NCBI GenBank assembly: GCA_963755695.1
Contig: CAVWLB010000010.1
Span: 558,001-622,000, forward strand
Origin: QHWT01 sp963755695
GTDB taxonomy: Bacteria; Acidobacteriota; Vicinamibacteria; Vicinamibacterales; 2-12-FULL-66-21
Direction: 5' to 3'
DNA length: 64,000 bases
Shown here: positions 63,611 through 64,000 of the stretch, in pieces
Layout: every line of letters starts with the position of its first letter
Numbering within the stretch: position 1 is the stretch's first letter
Made by a program: the position numbers and the translations under genes
The notes under the pieces: generated by a model
What the model was told of the DNA's origin: nothing
Seen by the model: only the letters and a program-made list of their open reading frames with translations
The model's database searches: none

Positions 63611-64000
63611 TGGCCTCCTTGGTCGTCGCGCGCGCCGGCATGCTGACGACGGTGCAGGACCTGGGCGCTGGGGATACCAGGGCCTCGGCGTGCCGGTTGC
63701 CGGACCGATGGACTGGTACTCGCATCGCATTGGCGAACCAGCTGCTCGGGAACGACCGAACGCCGCGGCGCTCGAAATCACGCTTGATCGGGCCCGAGCT
63801 CGATCGCCGAAGGAGAGGTCGTGTGCGCGCTCGCGGGCGCGGACTTCGACACGACGGTCGATGGCAGTCCGGTGCCGCCGCGCCGGCCGTTCACGTGCGC
63901 TCGAGCGGATCGCGCATTCGCATTGGCGCGCGACGAGCGGGGGCACGCGCGACCTTGGCGGTGCGCGGAGGGCTCGATTTGCCGTCGACGCTCGGCAGCC
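63610..64000 (+). CDS. pxpC: 5-oxoprolinase subunit C (3' truncated; frameshifted)
   Basis: The gene starts with ATG 63610 (MASLVVARAGMLTTVQDLG), and further segments in shifted frames read GLGVPVAGPMDWYSHRIANQ, LEITL and LAVRGGLDLPSTLG, typical of the KipA/PxpC carboxyltransferase-like family. It continues past the window edge. At least four indels occur in 390 bases. Coupling to pxpB is the usual arrangement. Confidence 0.82.
   Translation, partial: MASLVVARAGMLTTVQDLGAGDTRASACRLPDRWTGTRIALANQLLGNDRTPRRSKSRLIGPELDRRRRGRVRARGRGLRHDGRWQSGAAAPAVHVRSSGSRIRIGARRAGARATLAVRGGLDLPSTLGS

Overview
The window is a 64 kb piece of a GC-rich bacterial chromosome. Two features point to Acidobacteriota, most likely the class Vicinamibacteria: a FtsX/MacB-type permease of the acidobacterial duplicated orphan permease kind (17165-19579, minus) and an exported VWA protein of the VWFA-related acidobacterial type (10105-11028). 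This placement is inference from gene content. I found no rRNA, tRNA, CRISPR array, prophage or transposase; the content is chromosomal housekeeping genes.

Layout. 1-1454: the tail of ftsE and all of ftsX, badly frameshifted. 1.5-5.3 kb: small proteins, a glycerate kinase, and a minus-strand operon of ECF sigma factor, anti-sigma-like protein and exported protein. 5.4-16.4 kb: rnr, selB, tatA, a VWA protein, a geranylgeranyl-reductase-type flavoprotein, two stress-type proteins, a TonB-type protein, tag, a WapI-type protein and a beta-carbonic anhydrase. 16.4-25.5 kb: small membrane proteins, the large permease, a beta-propeller/di-heme peroxidase, a DUF1697 protein, a TPR protein and a receiver-PilZ protein. 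25.5-31.3 kb: groEL-groES behind a CIRCE operator, a Fis-like protein, purC, a DUF4097-type protein and a flippase-like protein. 31.3-36.8 kb: nrdR, an NtrY/NtrX-type two-component system and ftcD. 36.9-46.7 kb: TPR and RDD membrane proteins, pgpA, cinA, thpR, plsY, gpsA, ftsY, ribD, ribE and ribBA. 46.9-56.3 kb: ffh, rpsP, khpA, rimM, trmD, rplS, rnhB, a TPR protein, thiE and a RodZ-like protein. 56.3-64 kb: polX and a GHMP kinase on the minus strand, diverging from nagZ, ldcA, mpl, pxpB and pxpC on the plus strand, which together look like a peptidoglycan-recycling and 5-oxoproline locus.

Sequence quality matters for the reader. The first 1.45 kb and the last 7.5 kb carry single-base indels, mostly insertions, every one to few hundred bases, in genes whose conserved motifs are all intact in shifted frames. 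A few isolated frameshifts occur in the middle (glycerate kinase, flavoprotein, receiver-PilZ, groEL twice, RDD protein, thiE). I treat these as probable base-calling errors rather than pseudogenes.

The least explained structure is intergenic. About a dozen spacers are filled with short, degenerate, self-complementary repeat arrays. Several motif families recur at two or three loci in the window, and many arrays run right up to the start codon of the next gene (rnr, selB, ntrX-like, plsY, ftsY, rimM, trmD, rnhB, ldcA). Between rimM and trmD there is instead a clean 115-bp tandem repeat of about four copies. Two further dispersed hairpin elements are shared between distant spacers.
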